A stretch of DNA of 64,000 bases from an uncultured Flavobacteriaceae bacterium (GCA_943787365.1 CALSMD010000005.1:169723-233722), one strand, 5' to 3'; counted from the stretch's first letter, positions 46,661 to 57,151 are shown. Numbers and translations are program-made. Notes: generated by a model not told the origin, from the sequence alone.

Positions 46661-46881
46661 TAGCTGTATTTTGCAAAAACTTCATCATGGTTTTTAGATT
46701 TCCCAGTTTCAAAATCTTTTTCTGATTTGTCAATATGTTTATTCAATTCATCTATACTCATTGGATAAAAACCATCTTTATTTCCCGATTTTAGAATGCT
46801 TTCAAAAAGAGTAATCATTTCCTCACTTTGCAGTTTTAAAAATGCCTGTACAAACTCTATTTTTCGTGTTTGTATGTCCAC
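46660..46881 (-). CDS. Antitoxin of the ParE/RelE-type pair
   Basis: 73 residues starting at GTG 46881. Short helical N-terminus (TRKIEFVQAFLKLQSEEMITLFES) and an acidic-basic C-terminus (PMSIDELNKHIDKSEKDFETGK...) of the kind that wraps the toxin; it is typical of small Bacteroidota antitoxins encoded directly before ParE-like toxins. The TAATG overlap with the toxin supports coupling. No ribbon-helix-helix or Phd motif is obvious. Confidence 0.7.
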   Translation of the reverse strand: MDIQTRKIEFVQAFLKLQSEEMITLFESILKSGNKDGFYPMSIDELNKHIDKSEKDFETGKSKNHDEVFAKYS

Positions 46882-47201
46882 AGTTACAAATTTACAAAAT
46901 TAATTTTTTATAGTATTTTACTCACCTCAATTCAGGTTGTTTTAATTTACACGGACTGCAAGTCCGCGTTAGCGGGTGTTTTTGTTGGAATGGTAGGTTT
47001 CTGTCTGCTTGCGTCAAAGAAGTAAATACATGTAATTCAGTCGTCTAGTACTTAATTATTTTTAGTTTTTATCAAAAAAATCAACTATTTGTTTGTTTGT
47101 AACAACAAATATGTTTTATACTCCCGCCTATCCACGACGCGCATTAGGAGTGGTGATTTATTTTTATAGCTCTACTTAAATTGATTATATCAATCCCCAA
47201 A
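46882..47201. other. Intergenic region with palindrome and repeat
   Basis: No gene seen. It has a perfect 6-bp hairpin CGGACT-GCA-AGTCCG at 46952-46966, directly before the right 58-bp repeat, and AT-rich sequence after it. Confidence 0.55.
46968..47025. repeat. 58-bp direct repeat, right copy
   Basis: Direct-orientation partner of 46141-46198. It is preceded immediately by the palindrome at 46952-46966, which the left copy lacks. Confidence 0.8.
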
Positions 47202-48285
47202 TCACAACTCCTTCGTCAGCGACTTGACAATCTTATTGTCTGCTAAAAACGCTTTTAAAATCACTTTGAGAGCGGTGTAGGTGGGAATGGCCAGGATCAT
47301 TCCGGTGACGCCAAACAGGATGCCTGCGATGATGATGACTAAGAAAAATCTCAAGGGGGTGTGACTTGACACTCTTTGAAAAAATGATGGGTTGGCTTAC
47401 AAAATTGTCAATGAGTTGCGCAAAGACATATCCAATCAATACATAGGTTGCTTTTGGAAGTATTTCAGTTTGAAAGTCCAATCCGAGGTTGCTGCTCATT
47501 GTTAAAAAGAGCATTAAAAAACAACCGATCATAGGCCCTATGTAGGGTATTAAATTTAGTAATGCACATAAAAATGCAATGACAATCCCATTTTCGATTC
47601 CAAAAATCATCAAAATAATAGAGTAAATAATAAACAGGATGCTGATTTGAAACACCAATCCAATAAAATATCTAGAGAGTAAATGTTTGATGGTTTCTAT
47701 GGATTTTCTCAACTTGGATTCACTTTTTTTGTTGGTGAACACATATAGTGAGTTTTCCATGATTTGGGTGTCTTTCATCAGGAAAAAGGTAATAAATGCG
47801 ACGGAAAACAACCCAATACTAAACGTTCCGATTGTTCCAATAATTTCATTTAAAAAGTTTGGAATGACGTTGATGTTTTCAAACAGGTCGTAGTGTTTGA
47901 TCTTATCGATTACATCGATGCCATGCGATAAAAAGAACGCATTGCTTTGGTTTATCAAATCTTGCACCGTTTTTTGAAGTTGTTCCAAGTTTAAGAGGGA
48001 AAGATTTTCGCCTTGCTTGACAATCAATGGAATAAAAAGACTGATGAGTCCCATAAAAATCAAAAAGAAAAACGTCATTGTTGACATGACTGCCACTGCA
48101 TTTGGGAATTTTAATTTCCGTTTCAAAAAAAGGTTTATCGGTCTTCCTACGAGAGCAATCACAGCAGCAATGGCAATATAGACCAGTACCGATTGAATTT
48201 GATATAAAAAAAAGAGCAATAGAAAAACTCCTACAAGGATTGCGATGGTTTTTAAAATAGCTGTTGTTATGGCGTTTGGGTTCAT
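47202..48285 (-). pseudogene. AI-2E family transporter, C-terminal frameshift
   Basis: Permease-like protein with eight predicted membrane helices (for example MIGCFLMLFLTM), ~360 residues when repaired. The first 320 codons are clean to PLEIFL; then one extra base near 47340 (cttagtc for cttgtc) turns the last helix into SHHHRRHPVWRHRN. In the next frame LVIIIAGILFGVTGMILAIP and the tail to a stop at 47204 are intact. Proteins of this family export small molecules or ions; an autoinducer-2 role is proved for few. The indel is probably a consensus error. Confidence 0.85.
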
Positions 48286-48435
48286 CAGTTTTAAATTTGG
48301 TATAAATGTAACGAAAATTTAAAAACGAACTACAAATACACGCCTTGTATCAGTGAAAAGACTTAAATGTAATTAATCAGGTTTAAGTTTTTTTTCATTA
48401 TTTTTACAGGAATTAACCAACCAATCACTTTTATC

Positions 48436-51039
48436 ATGCGTTATTCTTATTTAGTATGTATTCTTTTACCATTATTTACGTTTTCACAAATTGACCATTG
48501 GGAAAGCGTTGTACTCCCTGGTGACAACTGGGATTACCTGGTGCCAACGTCACAACCCAGCACGAATTGGAATCAGTCAGGATTTGACGCTTCAAGTTGG
48601 AGTACAGGACCTTCCGGTTTTGGTTTTGGAGATGAGGACGATGCTACGGTTATATCCCCTACAATGTCTGTTTATATTCGTAAAACCTTTGAAATCACGG
48701 ATGCTACGGCGGTTGGGTATATGGTTTTAGATATTGATTATGATGATGGTTTTGTGGCGTATCTAAATGGGCAAGAGATTGCAAGAAATTTAGTTTCAGG
48801 GGATGTTCCAGCGTTTAATCAGTCTAGTGATGGCAATCACGAAGCCTTATTGTATCAAGGCTATGGACCTGAACGTTTTGAAGTGGATCCATTACTTCTT
48901 AATACAGGAACAAATATTCTTGCGGTACAAGTGCATAACCAATCGATAGACTCGTCTGATTTGAGTGCACTTCCAGTACTGTCTTTAGGAATTACTAATT
49001 CTAATTATGACTACACTACTCCACCTTGGTGGTTTGTAGCTCCGTACGTTCCAGTGACTGTCAATTTTGTATCTTCTAATTTACCGATTGTTCTGATTGA
49101 AACAGATCAAGGTCAAGAGATTCCCGATGAACCTAAAATTGACGCCACTATGAAAATTATTTATAGAGATGAAGGCGCCCGTAATTTTTTGACGGATGCT
49201 AGTGATGCTTCAACTCTTGACTATGATGGTGCTATTAAAATTGAAGTTCGTGGCTCTTCGTCGGCTTTATTGGATAAAAAACAATTTGCGTTTACACCTT
49301 ATGATGAACTCGGAGAAAAAGTAAATGTATCGCTTCTTGATATGCCCAAAGAAAACGACTGGATTTTGAATGGACTCGCTTATGATGCTTCATACATAAG
49401 AGATTTTATCAGTTATAAGCTTTCAAATCTAACAGGGAATTATGCGTCCAGAGGCCGTTATTGTGAAGTGGTTTTAAATGGAGATTTTCAAGGTATTTAT
49501 GTGTTGCAAGAAAAACTAAAAGCAGATGACAGTCGAATTAATATTAATAAAATTAAGGAAACCCAATTAACCCTTCCTAAACTTACGGGTGGCTATATCA
49601 CCAAAACGGATAAGATTGAAGGCTTAGAAAATGTTGCATCATGGTCTATGGATAATTATGGAGGGTATCAAAGTAATTTTTTACATGAGCATCCAAAATT
49701 GACAACCATTCAGCCAGAACAACATGAGTATATTAAAGGCGAATTTGAAACACTGCAAGCCAAGGTAAATGCTCCAAGCAATAGCTCCATAACAAATGGG
49801 TATCCATCGGTCATCGATATCCCTTCTTTTGTAGATTTCATTCTGCTCAACGAATTGGCTTCCAATGCGGATGGGTATGAGTTCAGCACATTTTTTCATA
49901 AAGATCGCAATGGAAAACTAAGGGCAGGGCCTATTTGGGATTTTAATTTAACCTATGGTAATGATTTATTTTTTTGGGGGTTCGACAGGAGTCTCACTGA
50001 TATTTGGCAGTTTGATGATGATGGAAATGAAGGTCCTAAATTTTGGAAAGACCTCTTTGATGATGCAGTATTTAAGTGCTATTTAACGAAGCGTTGGCAA
50101 GCGCTTACAGCATCCGGTATGCCATTAAATTCAGTCGAAATTTTTGCATTTATTGATGCGACTTCCACACTGATTTCGGAAGCGGTTGAACGTCAAGAAA
50201 CAGTTACAGGAACAACAGGAGAGTTTGATCAGCAGATTATTGATATAAAAGATTTTATTACTGAGCGAATCACTTGGATTTCAGGCCAACTCACAGATAC
50301 AAGTTTGTGCGATGCTGTAACAACGCCGCCTTTGGTGATTTCTAAAATTAATTACAATCCTTTGGTAGATGCAGCATTGGATTCAGATGATTATGAGTTT
50401 ATTGAAATAAAAAATAACAGCACATCAACTATCAATTTGACAGGTATTTATTTTGGAGGCTTAGGTTTTACTTATCAGTTTGAAAACGGCGCCACTGTTT
50501 CTGGTGGGGAGTCGATCTTTTTATCTAATAAAAGTGAATCTTTCTTGTTACGCTACGGCTTTAATTCTTTTGGAGAGTTTTCTAGAAACCTATCCAATGA
50601 TAGCGAAGATTTAATCTTAAGAGATGCCTATGGGAATGTCATTGATGAAGTTAAGTATAAAGATGTATTGCCATGGCCGGTAGATGCAGATGGAAATGGT
50701 TCTTTTCTGAAACTTGTTGGTTTGGATTTAGACAATAGTTTAGCAGCAAGTTGGATAGCACGAGAGGATACAATCGGAAATTTATCTGTAAACCCCCTTC
50801 AATTTGGAACTTTAGTAAGTCTTTCTCCAAATCCAGTTTCAGATAAATTAAACATAAAAATCGATAAAGGAGAAATTTCTAGCATCAAACTGTGGAGTGT
50901 TAATGGGAAATTATACGATACCTATAATTTAAATAGTCAACAATTTGAATTGGATATGAGTCATTTTGAAGATGGACTTTACCTTCTCCAAATTCAAACC
51001 GACAGTGAAATAGTTGTTAAGAAAATTATTAAGAATTAA
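48436..51039 (+). CDS. CotH kinase-family protein with lamin-tail and T9SS sorting domains
   Basis: 867-residue secreted protein. Signal peptide to ~18; an N-terminal beta domain with GFGFGDEDDATVI; the CotH domain from ~200 to ~560 (KIEVRGSSSALLDKKQFAF, LLDMPKENDWILNG, YVLQEKLKADDSRININ), the kinase-like fold named from the spore coat protein; a lamin-tail domain from ~625 to ~790 (DDYEFIEIKNNSTSTINLTG); and a type A T9SS sorting domain from ~795 (SLSPNPVSDKLNIKI). Where it is exported its substrate is unknown. Convergent with the TonB receptor, only four bases apart. Confidence 0.88.
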   Translation: MRYSYLVCILLPLFTFSQIDHWESVVLPGDNWDYLVPTSQPSTNWNQSGFDASSWSTGPSGFGFGDEDDATVISPTMSVYIRKTFEITDATAVGYMVLDIDYDDGFVAYLNGQEIARNLVSGDVPAFNQSSDGNHEALLYQGYGPERFEVDPLLLNTGTNILAVQVHNQSIDSSDLSALPVLSLGITNSNYDYTTPPWWFVAPYVPVTVNFVSSNLPIVLIETDQGQEIPDEPKIDATMKIIYRDEGARNFLTDASDASTLDYDGAIKIEVRGSSSALLDKKQFAFTPYDELGEKVNVSLLDMPKENDWILNGLAYDASYIRDFISYKLSNLTGNYASRGRYCEVVLNGDFQGIYVLQEKLKADDSRININKIKETQLTLPKLTGGYITKTDKIEGLENVASWSMDNYGGYQSNFLHEHPKLTTIQPEQHEYIKGEFETLQAKVNAPSNSSITNGYPSVIDIPSFVDFILLNELASNADGYEFSTFFHKDRNGKLRAGPIWDFNLTYGNDLFFWGFDRSLTDIWQFDDDGNEGPKFWKDLFDDAVFKCYLTKRWQALTASGMPLNSVEIFAFIDATSTLISEAVERQETVTGTTGEFDQQIIDIKDFITERITWISGQLTDTSLCDAVTTPPLVISKINYNPLVDAALDSDDYEFIEIKNNSTSTINLTGIYFGGLGFTYQFENGATVSGGESIFLSNKSESFLLRYGFNSFGEFSRNLSNDSEDLILRDAYGNVIDEVKYKDVLPWPVDADGNGSFLKLVGLDLDNSLAASWIAREDTIGNLSVNPLQFGTLVSLSPNPVSDKLNIKIDKGEISSIKLWSVNGKLYDTYNLNSQQFELDMSHFEDGLYLLQIQTDSEIVVKKIIKN

Positions 51040-51043
51040 ACAC

Positions 51044-53259
51044 CTATTTTATATGGTATCTGAGTCCTAAAAACCCATTGATCCCTTGGTTGGAGTAATA
51101 CACATAACTGGGGTCAAATGACAATGCATTGGGGTTATTTGGAGTGGCGACTACTTGGCCGTTACTTCCAAATTCAACGTCTTTGTCAAAAGGGTCAAAA
51201 GCACGTGCAATACTGTTGGCAGCAGGTTTAAAATTGAAGATATTTTTGATGCCAGCATACAACTCAAATTCCTTAAACTATAGGTTGCTTGTAGGTTCAT
51301 TATATTGATGATCGGACTGTTGGGGTCTCTTGTGTCCAGCACACCAAGCAACGGGAGTTTCATCGGTCCAATGACCGTTCCAGAGAGGTCAAATGTGATT
51401 TTAGGATTGTAGATCGTATAGCTTATTCTGTAATTTCCTGAAAATTTCTCGGTCAAGAAGGGGTATTCGGTTTCGTTATTTTGAATAATTTTTGAATCTA
51501 TAAATGTAGCACCTATATTTATTTTGAGTCCGTTTGCAGACAGGCTATTGATATTTAAGGTCACGCCTTGCGTTACCGATTTACCGTCTAAGTTGCTATA
51601 AATAATCTGGTTTGGATTGGTGTCATAATCTGGAAGAATTCTATTTGAAAATACCGTTTTGAATACACTGAGGTCCAAATCAAAAATAGTTCCATATTTA
51701 GAATACAATTTTTGATTCCAATTCACATTTACATTCCATGATTTTTCAGGGAGAATAGCTTCGGAAAACACAACTTCTCTAGCGCCTGTTAGAGCAGCAT
51801 GGTCTTCTGTAAATACATTGACCACTCTGTATCCGGTTCCAAATCCGACTCGTAGAATTGAACTTTCATCTTTACTCTCCCATTTATAGTTGAGTCTTGG
51901 GGTCCAAATATCTCCATAAATTGAATTTTTATCATACCTCATTCCAGAGAGGAGGGTTTGGGAATCGCTAAGTTTCCATTCATCCTGAATAAAAACCCCA
52001 GGTAACGAAGTTATTTCTTTCTCTGCGGTCGCAGGCGTATTGTCGTCATAACTTGTATATCTATAGGTTGCACCAAACAGAAGATTATGATTTTTTAATG
52101 TTTTAGAATAAACGCCTTGAACAAAACCAATGGTTTGCAGTGCATTATAGGAAGTGGTGCCATATACCGAGTTTTGGTCGTGATTGTTTAGACTGTATTG
52201 TACAAACAAATTTTCTGAAACATCGTATTTTCCAAACAGTTCAACTCTACTGGTATAAATACTTTCGCCATAGACTTGATTGCCGCCTCTGTAACTTGAA
52301 TTCCAGTTCATTTCACCGCCCCATCTATCTTCATAAAAATAGCGAAATGCGACACTATTTTTTTTCATTTTAATCTTATTGAAAATGGATATCCGGTGTT
52401 GTAAGGTCAAATCGGTAAACCCATCCCCATTAGTATCAATTGGGTTGGAAAAATTAAAATAATTCACACCAATCAACCCTTGAATGGTTTTTAATTGATA
52501 CTTGGCCCCGAGGTCTACATTTACTTCACCCCAGGATGTTGTATAGGTTTCAATGTTAAAGCGGTGTACATTTTCGGGGAGTTTAGTGATTAAATTAATC
52601 ACGCCTCCAATGGCTTCAGAACCGTATAGGGTAGAGGCAGGGCCCTTTATCACTTCCACTTGTTTGATGAGTGATTGTGGAATTCCAGACAGTCCATAAA
52701 CCGTCGATAAGCCACTAACCAAGGGCAGTCCGTCAATCAAAACCATGGTGTTGGCACCTTCTTGCCCGTTGATGTGAATATCGCCCGTATTGCAGATGTT
52801 ACAATTTAGTTGAGGCCTGACTCCGTTAATACCTTCTATCGCCTCAAAGAAACTCGCTTTTGGAGTGGCTCTGAAAAAATCGGCGGTATAAAGCTCAATT
52901 TGAACGGCACTTTTAAGTTTTGAAACTTGACGAAGCGTCCCTGAAATAACAACTTCGTCTAAGCTGTTGTTTTCCAATACAATGGTTCCTAAATCAATGC
53001 TGCTTCCATCGACATTAAATACTTTAGGCGTATGGCCAACATAGGATATGACGAGCTTATTTTCTCCTTTTATAGATTCAATTGCAAACACACCTTCTTC
53101 GTTCGTAATCGTGCTTTTACTATTTGTGCTGTTGTAGACAGTAGCCCCAAAAAGTAGATTTTGGTCTTGGTCCATAACAACCCCTTTTATGGTTTGTGCC
53201 AAAGTGATGTTTGAAAAAATAAAAAATAGAGCACAAATAGTATTATATTTTACGATCAA
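51044..53259 (-). pseudogene. TonB-dependent outer membrane receptor, C-terminal frameshift
   Basis: ~738 residues when repaired. A TTG start gives a signal peptide (ALFFIFSNITLA); then a carboxypeptidase-regulatory-like domain (~23-95), the plug (~105-230, with LNCNICNTGDIHINGQEG, Cys153/Cys156, MVLIDGLPLVSG and KGPASTLYGSEAIGGVIN) and a 22-strand barrel. At 51272-51273 one base is missing from an AA run (TTTAAGGAA for TTTAAAGGAA). Beyond it LYAGIKNIFNFKP to the final GLRYHIK, ending in the C-terminal aromatic-rich barrel strand, is read in the next frame. Divergent from a DtxR-type regulator, so metal or siderophore uptake is likely. Confidence 0.88.
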
Positions 53260-53309
53260 AGTTGTAAGTTTATGGAGATTAAAAAAAATTGTTCACCACT
53301 GCAAAACTA

Positions 53310-53720
53310 ATGAAAAAAACCAAAGAAAAAGAACATTATTTAAAGGAAATTTACAAACTCGAAGTGAGAGATCAAATGGTCACAGTTTCAGGTCTTTCTG
53401 TGGTATTTGGTATTTCTAAATCATCGGTTTCTAACATGGTTAAAAAACTGGTAGCTATGAAATTATTGAGCTCAGCTCCCTACAAGGCCATTGAGCTTAC
53501 TTCGGAAGGGCGAGAACTTGCCAGGACTATTGTTGCAAAGCACCGTTTGGTTGAATTGTTTTTAGTAGAGGTTATGGGTTTTGAGCCCGAAAATGTTCAT
53601 GAAATTGCTGAAGAAATTGAGCATATAGACAGTCCTCCATTCTTTAGAAAAGTCAAACAAATGTTAAGCCAGCGAGACATTGATCCGCATGGCAGTCCGA
53701 TTCCTGACATTGAATTTTAG
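53310..53720 (+). CDS. DtxR/MntR-family metal-dependent regulator
   Basis: 136 residues from ATG 53310; a TTG 21 bases up is possible. Winged helix (TVSGLSVVFGISKSSVSNMVKKL) then the dimerisation and metal-site domain (HRLVELFLVEVMGF, EIAEEIEHIDS, FFRKVKQML). No SH3-like C-terminal domain, so it is the short, MntR-like form. Divergent from the TonB receptor, whose gene begins 50 bases away, and likely controls it in response to Fe or Mn. An imperfect TTAC-N10-GTAA (about 53250-53267) is a weak operator candidate. Confidence 0.88.
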   Translation: MKKTKEKEHYLKEIYKLEVRDQMVTVSGLSVVFGISKSSVSNMVKKLVAMKLLSSAPYKAIELTSEGRELARTIVAKHRLVELFLVEVMGFEPENVHEIAEEIEHIDSPPFFRKVKQMLSQRDIDPHGSPIPDIEF

Positions 53721-53758
53721 GGGTGTTGTGATTTATGACATTCGTTTAAAATGCCTCC

Positions 53759-55237
53759 TTAATAGTTACAATAGACCCAACCAGTAAACCGTTCATTGGC
53801 GTCATTGTTGAGTTCAAGAACATAGAAATAAGTCCCTACAGGAACCAACGAGCCTTCTTTGGAGTACCCCATCCATTTTTGGTCATTATCTCCTTGAAAG
53901 ACCAAGACTCCCAAGCGGCTATAAATTTTTAAGACATGATTCAGATGAATGCCGTATAAATTTTGGATGTTAAAATGATCGTTAAATTGATCGTTGTTAG
54001 GAGAAAATGCTTGCGGGATTACGACTGTGCAATTCCCTGAAGTAAAGACTAGGGGTTGTATTTCATCACAATCAGAAGTTTCGATTCTTAGATAAATGAT
54101 TTGTCCATCATTTTGAATTTCAAAACCCATAAGATTTTGGATTTCATTTGTTTTATTTTGCGCCTCTAAAATGGAATTGTAACAGCCCGTTATTGTCACA
54201 GATGTTTGAAAATAACTACTCAGCGTTGTCAAGTCAAAACTCGTTGTGGCAGTAATATCGCAAACGGCTACATCGACAAGGTCTGAATTTACCACAGCAC
54301 CTTCAATGATAATGTCTACTGAAATTAAATCTTGACTTTCACAATTATCGATAGTTTGTGTGACGAATACAGTTGTGTTTTCAGTGATTTCTGAAGTAGG
54401 AGCCAAGGGGGTTCGACCAAGATTATCGCTGTAAAACCGAATTAGATCTCCGTCTATTTGAAGTGCGTCTAAGGTTGTGGAATTACAGAACACTTGTGGA
54501 GAGTCCGCAGTAGGAGGTGCGGTGTCGCAACTACTATCAATGGAGCAGTACTCTAATATTTTCACTTGATGTAAATTCACAGCTCCACCCGTTGCCGCCG
54601 TAAATCCCCAAAATAAGTCTGTATTTCCGTTAAATAATAATGTAGAAATATCGATGGCGATAGAAAAAATTTGAACTCCCTGAAAAACCAATGTCAACAA
54701 TTGTTCAGGTGCATTCCATTGTATTTCTAAGGCATGCCACTGTCCATCCTCTAAATTTGGAACTCCTGTAAAAGGTGTAAATTCACTGTGGGCAGCGAGA
54801 CTGCCAGTGAGGCCATTTTTCACCAATGCAATGTGATCCATTGTCGTAGGATCATTAGAGTTAAACCAAGTATCAAATTCAATCGCTAAAGAAGGGCTTA
54901 TGCCTGCATACCCAATTCCACCGCCTGAACTTCCTTGATCACTCGATAAGGGTTGTATCACAAAAGCGATGCCATCGGCTCCAGAACTGTCGATCGTTCC
55001 AAAATTAAGTTCTGCTTCTAATGTGAAATCGTATGTAAAATCTACCAAATTTTGAGACCACACAAAACCTCCTTGATTATTTAATTCTTCAGTGAGCGTC
55101 ACGATCTCATCATTGAGCAGTTGTGCAGTTCCATTCAATACAAAATCATCTGGGTCAAATTCAAAACAAGAACCCGTTTGAGAATAGTTAGAGTAAGAAA
55201 TGATTAAAAGGCATAGAAAAATTGATATGCGACTCAT
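53759..55237 (-). CDS. L-type lectin-like protein with T9SS type B sorting domain
   Basis: 492 residues. Signal peptide to ~20; a bacterial L-type lectin domain at ~24-235 (DSSGADGIAFVIQP, PSLAIEFDTWFNSNDPTTMDH, DGQWHALEIQWN), likely glycan-binding; two small repeats with Cys in the middle; and a C-terminal gliding-motility-type T9SS domain at ~410-492 (PQAFSPNNDQFNDHFNIQNL, GSLVPVGTYFYVLEL). Type B sorting leaves protein attached to the surface or secreted. Start ATG at 55237. Confidence 0.88.
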   Translation of the reverse strand: MSRISIFLCLLIISYSNYSQTGSCFEFDPDDFVLNGTAQLLNDEIVTLTEELNNQGGFVWSQNLVDFTYDFTLEAELNFGTIDSSGADGIAFVIQPLSSDQGSSGGGIGYAGISPSLAIEFDTWFNSNDPTTMDHIALVKNGLTGSLAAHSEFTPFTGVPNLEDGQWHALEIQWNAPEQLLTLVFQGVQIFSIAIDISTLLFNGNTDLFWGFTAATGGAVNLHQVKILEYCSIDSSCDTAPPTADSPQVFCNSTTLDALQIDGDLIRFYSDNLGRTPLAPTSEITENTTVFVTQTIDNCESQDLISVDIIIEGAVVNSDLVDVAVCDITATTSFDLTTLSSYFQTSVTITGCYNSILEAQNKTNEIQNLMGFEIQNDGQIIYLRIETSDCDEIQPLVFTSGNCTVVIPQAFSPNNDQFNDHFNIQNLYGIHLNHVLKIYSRLGVLVFQGDNDQKWMGYSKEGSLVPVGTYFYVLELNNDANERFTGWVYCNY

Positions 55238-55381
55238 GTTGCTTCGTTAAATTGGTTGGAGCAAATTTATAGCTTTTATTTCTACTTTAAAGAAGTTTAC
55301 TGTGCTTATATAAAAAGTGTTAGGAATTCATTTATAGGATTGTTTAGAGAAGTACAATTCCTGTTTTCATCAAAATTATAG

Positions 55382-56005
55382 TTACTTCTCAAATAAAAGT
55401 GATATCAATCTAGGGAGTCCATTTGGATTTGTATCATCAAACCATTCCTTTATTTCCACTAATTTTAATCCATTGTTATTAGCACAATCAATATATTCCG
55501 AAATATGATGCGTATATACCTCTAATTCCTGCGTTCCGTTTTCAGTTTCATATTGTGCTTTACTTCCTGAATATTGCTTAAAAGGATGTAATTCACTTAT
55601 GAAAAACAATCCGTTTTTCTTTAACTTCAGATTCCCTTGCTCAAAAATATGATTTAGATTCTCTATATGTTCTAAAGTTAAACTACTCGTTATTAGATCA
55701 ACAAAATTATTTTCAACTTCCCAGTCTTCATTTAAATCCGCTTTTTTAAAAACCACTTTTTTGTTCGAGATTTTTTCTTTTGCCTTGTTAAGCATCTCTT
55801 GAGAAAAATCCAGCCCAATTATTTGTGTTGCTTTTTCCAATAACCAGCTTGTGTTTTTTCCTGTTCCACAGCCTAATTCTAATACAGTTTCAAACTCGAA
55901 TTTACTTAAAGTTTCGATAGTTGATTTCTTATCTAAATCTCTTGTTCGATTTTTATTTATATCATATTGATGAGCCCAAATATTGTAAGCTTTTTCTACA
56001 CTCAT
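55382..56005 (-). CDS. Class I SAM-dependent methyltransferase
   Basis: 207 residues, Rossmann-like methyltransferase: motif I VLELGCGTGKNTSWL (~41-55), GLDFSQEMLNKAKEK, and VDLITSSLTLEHIENL. No distinguishing C-terminal domain. It could act on a quinone, lipid, metabolite or a protein; substrate unknown. Downstream of the broken lipoprotein gene on the same strand, ten bases apart. Confidence 0.88.
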   Translation of the reverse strand: MSVEKAYNIWAHQYDINKNRTRDLDKKSTIETLSKFEFETVLELGCGTGKNTSWLLEKATQIIGLDFSQEMLNKAKEKISNKKVVFKKADLNEDWEVENNFVDLITSSLTLEHIENLNHIFEQGNLKLKKNGLFFISELHPFKQYSGSKAQYETENGTQELEVYTHHISEYIDCANNNGLKLVEIKEWFDDTNPNGLPRLISLLFEK

Positions 56006-56015
56006 TTGATTGTTG

Positions 56016-56487
56016 TTATTTTCTTTTTAAGTCCAAATGGTTGATGAAAAAATCTTTTTTGGAAACGTTTTCTTCGAAAAACTTTAAAAGTTCAGATGCC
56101 GATTCAAATTCTGTATCATGTAGTTTGTCATTAACTTCGGAAAAAGTGAGCGTATTTCCTTTAACATTGAAGCCATAAAAAACATTTTTAATGGTACCAT
56201 TGGATTCTGTTTTAAGATTCATAATGCTAAAGCCATTAATGGTTTTAGAGAAACCAATTAATTCTTCATCAATTTTAGTGTCCTCGATAATTTGCAATCG
56301 ATAAGATTCTGCTCCTGTTTTTTATAATATTAATCCGATCGTCACTATTTTCTACAGAGATCCATTCTCCGATGAGTTCTGGTATTATTTTTTCATCATT
56401 GGGAAGCGCAAATTGAGATTCTAAAGCGCAACTCACCATTATCAATAAAATTAAAATTCCGGTAATTCTCTGTTTGTATGTCTTCAT
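56016..56487 (-). pseudogene. Lipoprotein of unknown function, one frameshift
   Basis: Begins MKTYKQRITGILILLIMVSC (lipid Cys20), then reads to NIIKNRSRILSI and stops. Removing one base of the A6 run (T6 at 56318-56323) joins the next frame (TGAESYRLQIIEDTKIDEEL and on to LDLKRK), giving ~156 residues. The restored protein, with NGFSIMNLKTESNG and TLTFSEVND, looks like a lipocalin-like or immunity-like lipoprotein; I do not recognise its family. Likely an assembly indel. Confidence 0.7.
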
Positions 56488-56548
56488 TTTTTAAATATTT
56501 TACAACCTTAGTTTATGTGAATTTTATAATGGACTATCCTAAATTAAT

Positions 56549-57151
56549 TTAGTGGTCAAGGGGTTCTTTTTGCAACTCTACGATCACTTCATTTTTTCGG
56601 TTAAAAAATTCGTAGGGAGCATTGTAACCCAAAAAGTAAAATCTGTTTGTAAAAGGGATGCCTTCTTTTTCTAAGGCCGTGATTAATTTTTGTTTGTACG
56701 TTTCAATTTTTTCATCGTCTGCCCATCCGTTAAAGGCTATGGCGGCAACCGTTTTTGCAGGTTCTTCCCTAAATTTTATTTGTGATTGGTTGGGTTGAGG
56801 AAGTGTTTGTTTGTCAAATTTCTTTGGAACCATAAATAGCATCGTCATAGAATCTTCTAATGACATGGCAACAGGGGAGGTCATCGCTATTTTTTCGTTC
56901 CGATCGTTACCTCCAAAAATATAGCCTGCTAAAATGGAGAAACCCTTACTTGAGGATTCCTTATAGTTTTTGGTAGAGAGTTTTACGGAAGTAAATAAAG
57001 TGGCATCATACGTGCGTATTTCAAAGCCGTCATATTTTTTAGTGACTTTATAGTGATACGTTTCAATGTTCCGTTGGCTATTTAAAGCAAAAAGCTGTAT
57101 GATGACAAAAGCGAGGAGAACGATTCCAAGTAAAATTGATATTATTTTCAT
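56549..57151 (-). CDS. SOUL heme-binding family protein
   Basis: 200 residues. An N-terminal hydrophobic helix (ISILLGIVLLAFVIIQLFAL) anchors it; the SOUL domain follows with YDGFEIRTYDATLFTSV, AGYIFGGNDRNEKIAMTSPV, MLFMVPKKFD and NRFYFLGYNAPYEFF. SOUL proteins bind heme or tetrapyrroles in eukaryotes and some bacteria; a heme role here is not proved. Confidence 0.9.
   Translation of the reverse strand: MKIISILLGIVLLAFVIIQLFALNSQRNIETYHYKVTKKYDGFEIRTYDATLFTSVKLSTKNYKESSSKGFSILAGYIFGGNDRNEKIAMTSPVAMSLEDSMTMLFMVPKKFDKQTLPQPNQSQIKFREEPAKTVAAIAFNGWADDEKIETYKQKLITALEKEGIPFTNRFYFLGYNAPYEFFNRKNEVIVELQKEPLDH

Noticed and set aside
46952..47025. Palindrome plus repeat as an integron attC site.
   Set aside because: The core sites expected of attC (GTTRRRY and its complement) are not both present, and there is no integrase or cassette array.
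46141..47201. Remnant insertion sequence between argH and the AI-2E gene.
   Set aside because: No transposase fragment or terminal inverted repeats found; the repeats are in direct orientation.
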